64,000 bases of DNA from Flavobacteriales bacterium (GCA_023251075.1 JAHEZM010000018.1:1-64000), one strand, 5' to 3'; shown: positions 34,747-44,906, numbered from the stretch's first letter. Translations and numbers: made by a program. The notes: generated by a model from the sequence alone, not told the origin.

Positions 34747-36081
34747 ATGCAAAGTTCAATGATGAAAAATGTTTTGATAATACTGATGATTTTATTGGGT
34801 TTTACCCTTGCGCCATCTGTTGCTTATGCGCAACCTGATTTGAAGCAGGAAGCTAAATTGAAAAAACAACAATTGAAAGAGCAGGAAAAGGCAAAAAAAG
34901 AAGCAGCTCAATTGAAAAAGAAGGAATATGCTGCTCAGTTGAAAATGAAAAAGGAAGCTGAGGCTCTTAAAAAACAACAAATTGAAGAACAGGAAGCTGT
35001 AGCAGCAGAAGCCAAAGAAAAAGCAGAAGCCAAAAAGAAAGCTGATTTAGAGCTTGAAATGGAGCGAATTAAAAAAGAACAAGCCGCCAAAGATGCCAAG
35101 GAAAAAGCCGAGCAAGCAGCTGCAGCATATAAAGAGAAACAATTGAAAGCCGAAAAAGCAAAGCAAGAAAAAATAAAAGCAAAGCAAGAAAAAGAGAAAG
35201 CTAAAATTTCGGGAATTGAGAATAAGTATAAAGCGCGTATTGATAACCAAGATAAGCAAAGTAAGCTGGATGAGGAACGTTTTAAAAAAGAAAAAGAGAA
35301 GATCGATAAGCAAATTAGTGATGCGGAAAGAAGAGCTAAAGAAAGAATGGACAAGCTGAAAGAATATGATGAGGCAAAAAATAAAATTCAGGATGATTTA
35401 AATAAAACTTCTTTAGAAAAAAATAAAAAGGAAACAGAAGAGGAGGCTCGTATTCGCAAAGAAAAAGAATTAAAAAAGATCAATAAGAAGATTGAAAAAG
35501 AAAAAGAATTAATTGATAATAAAAAGAGAAGTGCTGAAGAGCAAGTTAAATTGGATGAGATTAAGAAGAAGGAGTTAGAGCTTAAAGAAAAAGTAACGAA
35601 GTTTAAAGAAGAGTCGAAATTAAAAGCTAAAAAAGAAGAAGAAGAATATCAACGACAGTTAGAAGACGAGAAAGAGAAAATTCGTGTGCGTATTGAAGCG
35701 CAACGTTTTCGTGATGAACAAAAAGCCAAAGAAGCAGAATTGAAAGCTAAATTTGAGGCCGAGGAAAAAGCTAAAAAAGATGCAGAGGCAAAAGCAAAAG
35801 CGGATGCAGAGGCAGAAGCTAAACGAATTGAAGATTTGAAAAAAGCGGAAGAAGAGGCAAGAAAACAGGCAGAGGAAGAACGTAAAAAGAAATATGAAGA
35901 AGAAATAAAAAAGGCAGAATCTGGCTTAAGCGCTCAGGAATTAAAATTAAAACATTTGCAGGAGGCTGAAGAAAAGGCCCGTTTAGAGCGTGAGAAAAAA
36001 CATAAAGAGAAGGAGGAAAAGGAATTGCAAAAATTAAAACTGGAAGAAGAAAAACTGAAGAAGGAATCAGAAACAAAATAA
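34747..36081 (+). CDS. Exported lysine/glutamate-rich helical protein
   Basis: The 444-residue protein starts with a signal peptide (cleaved near VAYAQ, residue 29; ATGs at 34759 and 34762 are also possible starts). Everything after it is one run of K, E, A, Q and L in patterns such as EEEARKQAEEERKKKYEEE, with hardly any Gly or Pro. This predicts a very long coiled coil or single alpha-helix across the periplasm. Such low-complexity sequences resemble TolA and similar spacers by composition only, so no function can be assigned. It leads a likely operon with the SRPBCC and TfoX-like genes. Confidence 0.75.
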   Translation: MQSSMMKNVLIILMILLGFTLAPSVAYAQPDLKQEAKLKKQQLKEQEKAKKEAAQLKKKEYAAQLKMKKEAEALKKQQIEEQEAVAAEAKEKAEAKKKADLELEMERIKKEQAAKDAKEKAEQAAAAYKEKQLKAEKAKQEKIKAKQEKEKAKISGIENKYKARIDNQDKQSKLDEERFKKEKEKIDKQISDAERRAKERMDKLKEYDEAKNKIQDDLNKTSLEKNKKETEEEARIRKEKELKKINKKIEKEKELIDNKKRSAEEQVKLDEIKKKELELKEKVTKFKEESKLKAKKEEEEYQRQLEDEKEKIRVRIEAQRFRDEQKAKEAELKAKFEAEEKAKKDAEAKAKADAEAEAKRIEDLKKAEEEARKQAEEERKKKYEEEIKKAESGLSAQELKLKHLQEAEEKARLEREKKHKEKEEKELQKLKLEEEKLKKESETK

Positions 36082-36096
36082 ACTGGAATTACAAGC

Positions 36097-36555
36097 ATGA
36101 GCAAATTACAAGCAAGAAACGAAGCCATTGTCAACGCTCCCATAAGTAGCGTTTGGGCAATTATTACTGATATAAATGTTTTACCTAAAATAAACCCGGG
36201 TGTTATTAAAGCATCGGGGCGAATGGACAAGCAAGGTGAAACCAGAACCTGTGAAATGAATAATAAAGGCAGAAAAGGTACCATGACCGAAAAACTGGTT
36301 GAGCTTGTTCACGAAAAGAAAACAGTTTGGGCGATTGAAAACGATACCATGGGAATGGCTAAAATGCTTAAAGATCCCCGGTTTTGTTTCTATCTTGAAA
36401 AAGAAGGAGAGAATAAAACTAAAATTATCAACGAGTCTTATTACGAGCCAGCTACCTTTGCTGCAAAAATAATGAACGCTTTGATGATGAAAAGAATGAT
36501 GAGTAAAATTCAAAGTAAAATTCTTTCCAATATTAAAGAATTAGCTGAAAAATAA
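36097..36555 (+). CDS. SRPBCC-family (polyketide cyclase-like) protein
   Basis: The 152-residue protein shows the START/SRPBCC pattern: an opening strand 'NEAIVNAPISSVWAIITDIN', a middle 'GETRTCEMNNKGRKGTMTEKL' (in part) and a long C-terminal helix. This fold makes a deep pocket for a hydrophobic ligand. Members range from cyclases to lipid carriers and the ligand cannot be guessed here. It follows the helical protein gene by 15 bp and precedes the TfoX-like gene by 6 bp. Confidence 0.8.
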   Translation: MSKLQARNEAIVNAPISSVWAIITDINVLPKINPGVIKASGRMDKQGETRTCEMNNKGRKGTMTEKLVELVHEKKTVWAIENDTMGMAKMLKDPRFCFYLEKEGENKTKIINESYYEPATFAAKIMNALMMKRMMSKIQSKILSNIKELAEK

Positions 36556-36561
36556 TTTACA

Positions 36562-36909
36562 ATGGCATTCGATGAAAAATTAAACGATAGAATTCGCGAA
36601 GCAATTGCGGATTTACCAAATATTGAGGAAAAACATATGTTTGGTGGAACCTGTTTTATGTTGAATGGAAAAATGTGTGTAGGGGTAGTTAAAGATGAAA
36701 TGATGTGTCGTATTGATCCGCTGATCTATGAAGAAGCTCTTGAAAAAGAAGGTTGTCGCGAAATGAAATTTACAGGTAAACCAATGAAGGGCTATGTGTT
36801 TGTGAATGAAGATGGATTGAAAACCCAAAAACAGTTCGACTATTGGATAAGCTTATGTTTGGAGTTTAATAAAAAAGCAAAAGCTGCGAAAAAAAGAAAG
36901 CCAAAATAG
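36562..36909 (+). CDS. TfoX N-terminal domain protein
   Basis: The 115-residue protein is a single TfoX/Sxy N-terminal domain: 'EEKHMFGGTCFMLNGKMCVGV' (in part), 'MMCRIDP' and 'FTGKPMKGYVFV'. In gamma-proteobacteria TfoX controls competence together with CRP; short stand-alone versions elsewhere have no known role. It closes the three-gene unit and is followed by a terminator shared with the convergent chitinase gene. Confidence 0.85.
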   Translation: MAFDEKLNDRIREAIADLPNIEEKHMFGGTCFMLNGKMCVGVVKDEMMCRIDPLIYEEALEKEGCREMKFTGKPMKGYVFVNEDGLKTQKQFDYWISLCLEFNKKAKAAKKRKPK

Positions 36910-36974
36910 ATTTTCGAATTCAAGTTGCTACCCAAAAATCATCTGTATAATTCCGGAATAATTTATTGAAAAAA

Positions 36975-37000
36975 AAAGCCCCCAATTTCTTGGGAGGCTT
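36975..37000. terminator. Terminator between convergent genes
   Basis: AAGCCCCCAA pairs with TTGGGAGGCTT (one bulged A) around a short loop, with A-rich and T-rich flanks. It serves the TfoX-like gene and possibly the chitinase gene on the other strand. Confidence 0.65.
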
Positions 37001-37035
37001 TTCCTCACTAGTTCAAGTTGTAAGACAGAACTTAT

Positions 37036-38373
37036 TTAATATTTTATTATTTTAAAATTACTTTCGCTGGCGGCAGATTTTACTTTCACAAAATAAATTC
37101 CACTATTCCAATCTGCTCCGAAGGAAATATTTCCAGGTGGATAAGAAATTTTTTCTATTATTTTTCCTGATAGGTCATAAACCTTAATACTGCTTGTTGT
37201 AGTAGTTTGCATATTAAAATTGTTAGCGCTTGGATTAGGATAAATGCTGTTTTCATCAATTTCGTATAAAGATTCTATTTCTGTAGAAACAGCAAACGCA
37301 CAAGAGAAATTATTTGCAAACGACCAAGCACCGTCACAGGTTTTATTATCTTCATTGATCGACCAAGTCATCAACCCTCTTAGGTTAGGATAAGTTGCCG
37401 TTCGGGTGTAAGTCCAACCGGCAGGTTTTGAAATATCACCTTTCAAATATTTTGCAGCTAAACAAACATCAGATGGAAGTACATAACCTGTTCCGGCAGC
37501 AGAGCAGGAATTGGCGGGTAATCCAATGGCAACTTTATTGGCAGGAATTCCTGTGAATGTACCTTTTCCGCCAACCAAAGTGAAGCCTTTAATCACGGTT
37601 TCGGTCATGGCAGTAATAAAATTCGGACTTGTGTCATAATAAACTTGCCCGTTACTAGCGAACATTCCTCCATTCACTCCTCCGGCGTTATAGAGTTGGC
37701 AATGCAACAAATCCAATTCATTTCTTAATCCGTTTATAATGGGAAGGTAAGCTCCTCCATTGGCATTATTGATTTGCCAAGTTGAAAGTCCGCCATGCAC
37801 ATAAACACACTCGGGAGCCATTGTAAGAATCATTTTTTTACCTGTTTGAGTTTGATACGAACTCATGATGCTTTGTACTGCAGTAACCATGTTGGTTTGT
37901 CCAACAGCAGGTGCACTCATAGTCCACGCACCAAAATTCAAAGAAGTGGTTTCCAGATCCAGATCGATTCCATCAAACTTATAACTGTAATCAGAGAATA
38001 TTTGCAGCATGGAAGAGATGAAGGTTGCTTTGTCTGTATTATTCGCAAGAAAAATCGGATCATTTGCACCACCAATGCTGAGTATCACTATTTTTCCTTG
38101 AGCGTGTAAAGCATCAATATCAGCTATAAAAGCGGCCTTTTGTTGTAGTATTGTTCCACTATAACAAGATGGAGAAGAAAAAACCATATTGGCAGTTGTA
38201 CCAAAAGAAGGCTTTGCAAAAGCGACATCAATAACATTGTAATTGGAATTCACTTGTGAGAGCTTCATATTGCTCCATGCTTCCCAATAACCTACTAGAA
38301 CCGGATTTGGTAATTGAGTATAAGCAGAAAAAAAACTCAAAAAAGATATCGCAATAAGTACATTTATTTTCAT
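37036..38373 (-). CDS. Secreted GH18 chitinase with T9SS signal
   Basis: The 445-residue protein has a signal peptide (about 1-19), a GH18 barrel (about 24-350) and a T9SS domain (starting 'SIYPNPSANN'). The catalytic motif is DGIDLDLE with Glu141; 'VGYWEAW' opens the barrel and 'GLMTWSINED' closes it, both typical of chitinases of the ChiC/ChiD type. It should hydrolyse chitin outside the cell after T9SS export. It is the last gene of a run of T9SS cargo on the minus strand, 7 bp behind the adhesin-like gene. Confidence 0.92.
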   Translation of the reverse strand: MKINVLIAISFLSFFSAYTQLPNPVLVGYWEAWSNMKLSQVNSNYNVIDVAFAKPSFGTTANMVFSSPSCYSGTILQQKAAFIADIDALHAQGKIVILSIGGANDPIFLANNTDKATFISSMLQIFSDYSYKFDGIDLDLETTSLNFGAWTMSAPAVGQTNMVTAVQSIMSSYQTQTGKKMILTMAPECVYVHGGLSTWQINNANGGAYLPIINGLRNELDLLHCQLYNAGGVNGGMFASNGQVYYDTSPNFITAMTETVIKGFTLVGGKGTFTGIPANKVAIGLPANSCSAAGTGYVLPSDVCLAAKYLKGDISKPAGWTYTRTATYPNLRGLMTWSINEDNKTCDGAWSFANNFSCAFAVSTEIESLYEIDENSIYPNPSANNFNMQTTTTSSIKVYDLSGKIIEKISYPPGNISFGADWNSGIYFVKVKSAASESNFKIIKY

Positions 38374-38380
38374 AGTTTAT

Positions 38381-40747
38381 TTATTTTTTTATCCATCGTA
38401 AGGAAGAAAAATTGCCTTCTTTAGAATGTAGGTTGATGATATATACTCCGTTGGAAAATTCATTGGGAAGAATAAATTTATTTCCATCGTCAAACGGGGA
38501 AAATGACGTAGAAAAAATATTCTTCCCATTAAGATCAGTAATAGATATATTATAAATATCCCTGCTTTCTTCTCCAAAATAAATTGCAGAAAATTGAGAA
38601 GAAGGGTTCGGATATAGTTGTGTTGTGAAATCAGATGAATTAGTAAAAACAATAGCTTGTATTGACGATTCCTGTTGCCTTCCGTCAAAATCATATTCAA
38701 TCAATTTGTAGTATGAAGTACCTGGTAGGGGAGCTATATCCAAAAATGAGTAGGTGATAATATTATTGCTAGTTCCTTCAGCGCTTATTTTTCCAATGCT
38801 TTCAAAATTTATTCCGTCCTGCGAGCGAAATATTTCAAAATAATCACTATTTATTTCAGAAGCCGTTGACCAATTTATATTTGCATTTTTATTTTCTTTT
38901 TGCACAGAAAAAGAAATCAATTCAACGGGTAGGGTTCCTGATGGTACTATTTCACCTGATGCCAGTTGCACGGCAGTATAATTAGTAGCGTTAGATGCTC
39001 GGTAAAAATAAATCTTTGATAGATGTGAAGCATCCAATTCAGCACTTGACCCCGTTACAAATTTAGGATCTGATCCTCCTGCGGCTGTGCTATTATAGCC
39101 CCCCAGCCAATCACAAACTTTTAATGTTTTATTCCAGGTCCATGTTATACCATTGCTTGCAGCGGCAGTAAAAGTATGATTGCCTGTACCTAAATTCAAT
39201 ACCGAATATTCACTTAATGTTATTGTTCCTATCGTTTCATTGTAATAAGCATTAAGCGTACCCCCATTAAAATTCATAGTGCTTACATCGGCCAAAACAT
39301 TATTTGCTCCCAATTGCAAAACCCCTGTTGTTAATGTGGTTGTACCCGTATATGTATTTGTTCCTTTCAATTGAAAAGTTCCGGTACCTGTTTTTGTAAG
39401 ATTACGACCGCTGATGACGTAACCTACTGCCTGTCCATCGTTTGCACCACTACTGGTAACTGTGCTATTGCCATCATTGATAGATAAATCACCGCCTGTA
39501 GTAGTAGCTGTCATGCTAACATTGGCGGTTAAAGTAATTCCACTCGGTCCGGTTAATGAAACGCTACCTCCTGTTGATGTTCCTGTTCCCCTGCTCGTTC
39601 CTCCTGTTGCAGAAAGAGTTCCTCCCTGACCAATAGAAATAGTAGTGCTGGCCGTCATTGTAATATTGGCTCCATTCCCCCCACTTTGATTGGTAGTACC
39701 CGAACCTGAATTTCCTCCATTTGCGCTAATCGTATTCAAAGTTGTTATTGCACCGCCTGATGCTGTCAAAGTAATACTGCCTCCGGTTCCGCCATTTCCA
39801 TTTCCTGAACCTGCTCCACCTGATGTATTTAAAGTATTGTTGCCAATACTGATGCTTGTAGCAGCTGTAAAAATAATTGTTCCGCCTGCGCCACCATTGC
39901 CAGGAGTACCATTAGCCCCGGCACCTCCTACAGATGTAATGCTGTTTGATGTGCTTATAGAGCCAGTTGTTGCCGTTGTGCTTAAAGAACCTCCGGCACC
40001 TCCGTTCGCTGTTCCTGCAGCTGCCCCACCTGAATTATCAATAGCTGCATTACCAATGGTTACGCTTGTGCCAGATAAAGTGATATTACCACCTGCACCG
40101 CCATGAGCAGTAGCACCGCCACCAGTACCACCCGCAGCTCCTCTTGCGTAATAATTCCATGTGTTGGATACGGTTCCGCCTGAAGAAGTTAAAGTGATAT
40201 CTCCTGCTTTTCCACCTGTTGAAGTTCCTGAAGAAGCTCCCCCGTCGGTAGTAATAATAGCTGTCACCGATACCCCTGTTGCTCCACTAAAATTCATATT
40301 GCTTCCGGGATAACCTGTTCCTGCATTAGAAGCCGGGGTTAAATTAATTGCCCATGCGATGGTGATTGATCCGGCTGCTGTTATCGTAAATGTAAACTGT
40401 GTACTGCTGGTTGTAGCAGCAGTGATTCCCTGTGCCATCGTGATATTTCCACTTTGAGTACCTGTACCACTGCAAGCGGTAACAATTGTAACGCTCGCTG
40501 CGCCATTGGTGGCTGCGGAAGCCAATCCCGATCCGCCCAACGATCCGCTTCCTAAAAGACAATTTTGTATATCAGCAGTATTGATAGTAGAGCTATTAGC
40601 ACTGGGGGTAAAAGTGTAAACCGAAGAAGCAAATGACCAGGATCCATTAGCTGTTGCATTGGTGAGCGAGATGTTTGCATTTCCCGATGCAAAAGAATTG
40701 TACATCAGAAAAAGCAGAAAAGAAATAACTAGTAATTTTTTATTCAT
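38381..40747 (-). CDS. Glycine-rich repeat adhesin-like protein with T9SS signal
   Basis: The 788-residue protein has a signal peptide (about 1-20), then from about 150 to 400 six or so repeats of roughly 37 residues of the type 'SGGAG..NG..GG.GGSITLTAS'. After these comes a typical autotransporter-associated beta-strand repeat ('KTGTGTFQLKGTNTYTGTTT' and 'GVLQLGANN'), then a domain starting 'LPVELISFSVQKENKNANINW', and a T9SS domain ('TQLYPNPSSQ'). The whole should be a long surface beta-helix. Adhesion is inferred from the repeat type. It lies in a run of secreted enzymes. Confidence 0.82.
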   Translation of the reverse strand: MNKKLLVISFLLFLMYNSFASGNANISLTNATANGSWSFASSVYTFTPSANSSTINTADIQNCLLGSGSLGGSGLASAATNGAASVTIVTACSGTGTQSGNITMAQGITAATTSSTQFTFTITAAGSITIAWAINLTPASNAGTGYPGSNMNFSGATGVSVTAIITTDGGASSGTSTGGKAGDITLTSSGGTVSNTWNYYARGAAGGTGGGATAHGGAGGNITLSGTSVTIGNAAIDNSGGAAAGTANGGAGGSLSTTATTGSISTSNSITSVGGAGANGTPGNGGAGGTIIFTAATSISIGNNTLNTSGGAGSGNGNGGTGGSITLTASGGAITTLNTISANGGNSGSGTTNQSGGNGANITMTASTTISIGQGGTLSATGGTSRGTGTSTGGSVSLTGPSGITLTANVSMTATTTGGDLSINDGNSTVTSSGANDGQAVGYVISGRNLTKTGTGTFQLKGTNTYTGTTTLTTGVLQLGANNVLADVSTMNFNGGTLNAYYNETIGTITLSEYSVLNLGTGNHTFTAAASNGITWTWNKTLKVCDWLGGYNSTAAGGSDPKFVTGSSAELDASHLSKIYFYRASNATNYTAVQLASGEIVPSGTLPVELISFSVQKENKNANINWSTASEINSDYFEIFRSQDGINFESIGKISAEGTSNNIITYSFLDIAPLPGTSYYKLIEYDFDGRQQESSIQAIVFTNSSDFTTQLYPNPSSQFSAIYFGEESRDIYNISITDLNGKNIFSTSFSPFDDGNKFILPNEFSNGVYIINLHSKEGNFSSLRWIKK

Positions 40748-40871
40748 TGCACTCGCAAATTAGAGTCAGGGCAAGAAAAAAGAAAAGTGATATAAGGAAA
40801 TTTTTACGTGGAAAATATTAGTAAAAGAGATATGTAGATATTGACAATCAGCAACTTATGAGGGGTAATTA

Positions 40872-42410
40872 TTATGCTTCGATCAAGGAGTAAATTGTTG
40901 TTTTAGTGCTTTGAGCTTGGTATTCCCGAGTAAAGTTCTTTTTATTACAAACACAATCGCACCACAAACAAACATCAATAAGGATTTCACCAAAACAAGT
41001 GTCAGCAGAAATATTATTTTCTTTAATGCGCTGAAAAACTTTTTCTGCAATCGTGATTTTTTCAGCCCATGGATTTTCAATAATAGTCTCCACTAAAATT
41101 TTTCTTTGTTGAAATGCAAGGGATTCTTTTTCCAAAAGTGTTTTATATAGTTTGGCTAAATAAACTGCTGTTTCAGTATTTCCTAATTCTATATGTGAAA
41201 GAATTTTAATGAGATAACATTCTGAATCTACATAAGGAGTGGTGTGTTGCTCGGTGTACAATTCAATGGCATTAAGTGCTTTGATTGCATCACGATGTTC
41301 TTTCAGTAAAAAATGAAATATGCTTTTGTTCAGATAAGTGCTGGCTAATGAATCGGTAATTATAGTTTCTTTTTGAAGATAGGTATTGCTGTCTTGTATG
41401 CCACCCTGATAATCACCCGAAAGGAAAAAGACAAAACATTTCAGATTGACCAAACAGGTTTCGGCCAACTGATAAATAAAATCGCGGGAATCATCAATTT
41501 CACTTTTCAAAAATTCAATACCTTGAATACATTGTGCAATTAATTCCAGATTATTAAACTGTGCGGCCGCTACTGCCAGATTATTAACAAACTGTAAAGT
41601 CCAGCGCTGATTAAAAGTATGATTTTGATTTTTATCCAAAGCCATCTTGAGTAAGATTTCTCCTTCTGTGTTAAATGCCTCTTCTTCTTTTTTGATCAAA
41701 TGACCGAAAACCAAAACATTCTGATGAAGCAATTTTATTTTTTTACTCGACAGATAAAGATAATCCTGATATTCGTCGGAGTTCAGTATTTGATCAAATT
41801 TAGCAACGATGGCCAATCTTTCCTCGCGCCCCATATCATGTGCAAATTTAGTCACCTGAAAACAGGTTTTCTCAAAAAACAAAATTCCTTCTATCAGATA
41901 TTTATATTGTTTTTCCTCTTCAATACTCAATTTAGCAAGTAGTTCCAACTCATTCGGATTGGCGTCATATACCCTGAACATCGCCCGTTCTATAGAAATG
42001 AGTTCTATCAGCGGAAAATAAATTTCATTATGCAAGCCAATTTTCTTCGCCTTTTTCACAATGGTAAAAGCTTGTTTGTATAGGCCTTTGTCTTTTAAAA
42101 TTTCGGCATACTGTATTTGTGTTTTTAAAATATATAGATTTTTTTTTTCGCCGTAGTAACTTTTAAGTCCCTTTAAAATTAGCTCATACAAGTAATGCTT
42201 AGTGATAGCTATTCTGTTTGCAAATTTTTCTTTTTGCACCAATTGATCAATTTTTTTCTTGTCGTACTCTTTAACACTATTGTAAATATCAAAGAGGCGG
42301 GCACCATTGGCTTCTTCTTTAGAATACAATGTTGCCAGCTTCTTTACAAATCCTTTTTCAGATTTATCAAGTGTATGAATTAACTCGTATAGTTTGTCTT
42401 CTGCTTCCAT
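40872..42410 (-). CDS. TPR-like helical protein of unknown function
   Basis: I start at ATG 42410; one TTG codon before it is also open. The 512-residue protein is all-helical with no signal peptide and no membrane segment. Repeats such as 'AEILKDKGLYKQAFTIVKKAKKIG' (in part) and 'GNTETAVYLAKLYKTLLEKE' look like divergent TPR units. It belongs to a group of long helical Bacteroidota proteins without known function. It sits between secreted T9SS cargo genes and starts 6 bp after the protease stop, but is itself predicted to be cytoplasmic. Confidence 0.6.
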   Translation of the reverse strand: MEAEDKLYELIHTLDKSEKGFVKKLATLYSKEEANGARLFDIYNSVKEYDKKKIDQLVQKEKFANRIAITKHYLYELILKGLKSYYGEKKNLYILKTQIQYAEILKDKGLYKQAFTIVKKAKKIGLHNEIYFPLIELISIERAMFRVYDANPNELELLAKLSIEEEKQYKYLIEGILFFEKTCFQVTKFAHDMGREERLAIVAKFDQILNSDEYQDYLYLSSKKIKLLHQNVLVFGHLIKKEEEAFNTEGEILLKMALDKNQNHTFNQRWTLQFVNNLAVAAAQFNNLELIAQCIQGIEFLKSEIDDSRDFIYQLAETCLVNLKCFVFFLSGDYQGGIQDSNTYLQKETIITDSLASTYLNKSIFHFLLKEHRDAIKALNAIELYTEQHTTPYVDSECYLIKILSHIELGNTETAVYLAKLYKTLLEKESLAFQQRKILVETIIENPWAEKITIAEKVFQRIKENNISADTCFGEILIDVCLWCDCVCNKKNFTREYQAQSTKTTIYSLIEA

Positions 42411-42416
42411 CAATCA

Positions 42417-44906
42417 CTATTGTACAATTAGTTTAGAAGTTTGAGTAGATCCATTGCTGATGAATTGAAGAAAATAAATCCCTTCAGAAATAGTATTCAC
42501 AGTCATTTGAATAGAGTTTGATTCTGATAAAATTAATTTTCCGTTCACATCAAAAAGATTCACTTTTTCAATACTTTGATTGAAATAAACTATTTGATTT
42601 TCTACCGGATTTGGATAGAAATAAAAAACATTTTCTTTTGCTTTTTCTGTGGATGTTGCTACCCCTAAACAAAAAGAATGATTTGCCGGAGAAGTGTAAT
42701 TTGTTAGTGTACTTGTGGCTAAAGTGGCTTGAGTGTTATTATCTATCAATTCAAAATAATCACTTCCATTTGCAGCAGTACATGCACTTATATTGGTATA
42801 ATATTGAGGAAAATTGATTGGGTTTCCTCCCCATACCGTAATGATTACTTCATACAAATTTCCTAAATAAACCAAACGATCTCCAACCTGATAAACCGTT
42901 GAAGCATTCCACGGTAAATACGGTGCACATACATCACTTATAAAAGCATTGCTAAGAGTGAAATCGTAACAAGCGTTGTTGGCCAAACAAAAATTTTGCG
43001 AAGTAAAATTGCCATTTATTGTAGAGCCCACTGCAGCAGAGGAAACAACAGGAGAACCATTTTCACTAATGTTCCATGAGATATTACTATTTAAAGACGC
43101 GGTTGAAATATTAAAAGTGAGGGAATTTCCATCGTTGATACTGAAAGTATTCGACAAACTATTATTGTTCGACGATTGATCCGAATTTCCATTGGGATTA
43201 CTTAAAACCACATTGATGATATTACTGCCAAATACAGAAATGCCAATATTTGAAAGCGTAATGTTTTCTGATGCATTGTTCACTAAGGAAGTATTGTGCG
43301 TAAACGTTTGAGTCAATACTGCATTTAAATAAACTTGTACTTGCACATTATTGAGCGTTTGCATTCCTAAATTTTGAATAGTAATGACCGGGCTGATAGA
43401 GCTACCACAACCTGATGCCGGAATACCTGAAATACTGTTAATGGCAACATCATAATTAAAGGACTGCGCACTGGGAAAAGTTCCGGAGATTTCATAAGGC
43501 CCCATAGAATTATAATCGCTCCACCCAGTAATTGGATCTCCTGTACCTATTCCATCAACTTCAATATAATAACTACCTGCAGTCAATGTGGTGTTAATAG
43601 TTACTCCGCTCTTAATAAGAAAGTGATCGGTGGTATAGGTATTTATTAAACTTCCCTGATTGTTGAATAATTTCAACTGAATATCTAAATTCACTCTTTG
43701 CTCTCCACTTGGTTTAAATAATAAATTAACTATTCCTCCGGTGGTAGTGAAATGAAATACATCTTTGTCTACGGCTGTATTGATTAATCCTTTATTTGAA
43801 GCAGCAGCTATTGTAGCTACATCTGCGGCTGTTGTATAAATCAATTCCTGTGCAGCTAAAATAGTATTCCCGTAATCATCACTTTTCATTCCATCAAAAA
43901 GAGTGTTGGTAATGATTTGAATATCGTCCTCTAAATTATTGGCATCACTATATTCACCTTTACTAAATTGGCTAACAGAATAATCATAAGCAGTTCCCAT
44001 AATGGGATTCCAGCCGTTATGTCCCGAATAATAACCTGTATAGCTGTTGCCATCATGACTTAAGCCTAGGGTGTGCCCAATTTCATGTGAAGCTGCTTCT
44101 GCACAATAAATAGAGCTGTAGCTCAAATTACCTGTGAAAATAAAACAAGGAATATCATATATATAGTAATTGAAGGTTCCCTTATAGGCAACACCACCAG
44201 AATAACCAGAGTACCAACTTGTGGTAGGAGAGAATACAACTCTCATTCTGTTGTATCCTGGAGCTGCTGTATATAGAGTAGAGTCGGTGGTGATGTTGAT
44301 ATTAAAGGGAGCGTAATCTTCGGCTATATTTGCCCATATAGCGCGTATTTGAGTGCTTGTAAAAGAAGAAGTTGTTGAATAAAAGCCAGAGCCATTATTC
44401 CATAATTTTCCATTTGGTGTAGCGTGTCCGTCGAAATCAAGAAACACAACGGCTTTAGCGCCAGGCTGACTTTGAAGAATAGGCACAGTGATTTCCTCAA
44501 GAGTAGGTGTGTTGGTTTCACTATTTTGAGGAAAGGGATTTTCATTACCGTATTCAGTACATAACAAAGAATGAACAGATGCTTTATTGAAATGTACATC
44601 GGCATTTTCAGTGCTTTCTATTTTGAAGGCAATATCTTCTTTTTTGGAAATGATAATAAAACCATTAGCTGTTCCATTATTGTTTACAACTATAAATTCC
44701 GATTCTGAATACCCATTTATTTTTCCCATAACAGAATTGGCATCGCTGTAACTAACCTGAGTGCTATAAGTAAGCGCATCGCTAATTGTTATAGCAACTG
44801 GGTTCGCAAAAAAATCTCTTAAAAACTCTTTGGTAGATAATTTTGTGTTCTGGGCAAAGGCAGAAAAATATACTATCGATAATAATACGAATATTAACTT
44901 TTTCAT
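42417..44906 (-). CDS. Secreted metzincin zinc protease with T9SS signal
   Basis: The 829-residue protein has a signal peptide (about 1-19), a propeptide-like region, and a zinc protease domain with the extended motif HEIGHTLGLSH (His274, Glu275, His278, His284) and a Met-turn 'PIMGTAY' (Met303). This is a metzincin of the reprolysin type. A pre-peptidase-C-like domain (about 355-480), a CARDB-like domain (about 490-600) and a T9SS domain ('FYFYPNPVEN') follow. It should digest extracellular protein. It is encoded between a GH5 gene and a cytoplasmic TPR-like gene. Confidence 0.9.
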   Translation of the reverse strand: MKKLIFVLLSIVYFSAFAQNTKLSTKEFLRDFFANPVAITISDALTYSTQVSYSDANSVMGKINGYSESEFIVVNNNGTANGFIIISKKEDIAFKIESTENADVHFNKASVHSLLCTEYGNENPFPQNSETNTPTLEEITVPILQSQPGAKAVVFLDFDGHATPNGKLWNNGSGFYSTTSSFTSTQIRAIWANIAEDYAPFNINITTDSTLYTAAPGYNRMRVVFSPTTSWYSGYSGGVAYKGTFNYYIYDIPCFIFTGNLSYSSIYCAEAASHEIGHTLGLSHDGNSYTGYYSGHNGWNPIMGTAYDYSVSQFSKGEYSDANNLEDDIQIITNTLFDGMKSDDYGNTILAAQELIYTTAADVATIAAASNKGLINTAVDKDVFHFTTTGGIVNLLFKPSGEQRVNLDIQLKLFNNQGSLINTYTTDHFLIKSGVTINTTLTAGSYYIEVDGIGTGDPITGWSDYNSMGPYEISGTFPSAQSFNYDVAINSISGIPASGCGSSISPVITIQNLGMQTLNNVQVQVYLNAVLTQTFTHNTSLVNNASENITLSNIGISVFGSNIINVVLSNPNGNSDQSSNNNSLSNTFSINDGNSLTFNISTASLNSNISWNISENGSPVVSSAAVGSTINGNFTSQNFCLANNACYDFTLSNAFISDVCAPYLPWNASTVYQVGDRLVYLGNLYEVIITVWGGNPINFPQYYTNISACTAANGSDYFELIDNNTQATLATSTLTNYTSPANHSFCLGVATSTEKAKENVFYFYPNPVENQIVYFNQSIEKVNLFDVNGKLILSESNSIQMTVNTISEGIYFLQFISNGSTQTSKLIVQ

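Noticed and set aside
34935-35354. Phe/Leu/Ser-rich open frames opposite the K/E-rich gene
   Set aside because: They are the complement of AAA/GAA-type codons (TTT/TTC) and have no start signals of their own; they only look like membrane proteins.
39690-40106. A proline-rich 138-codon open frame on the plus strand
   Set aside because: It is the antisense of the Gly/Thr-rich repeats of the adhesin-like gene; Gly codons read backwards give Pro and Ala.
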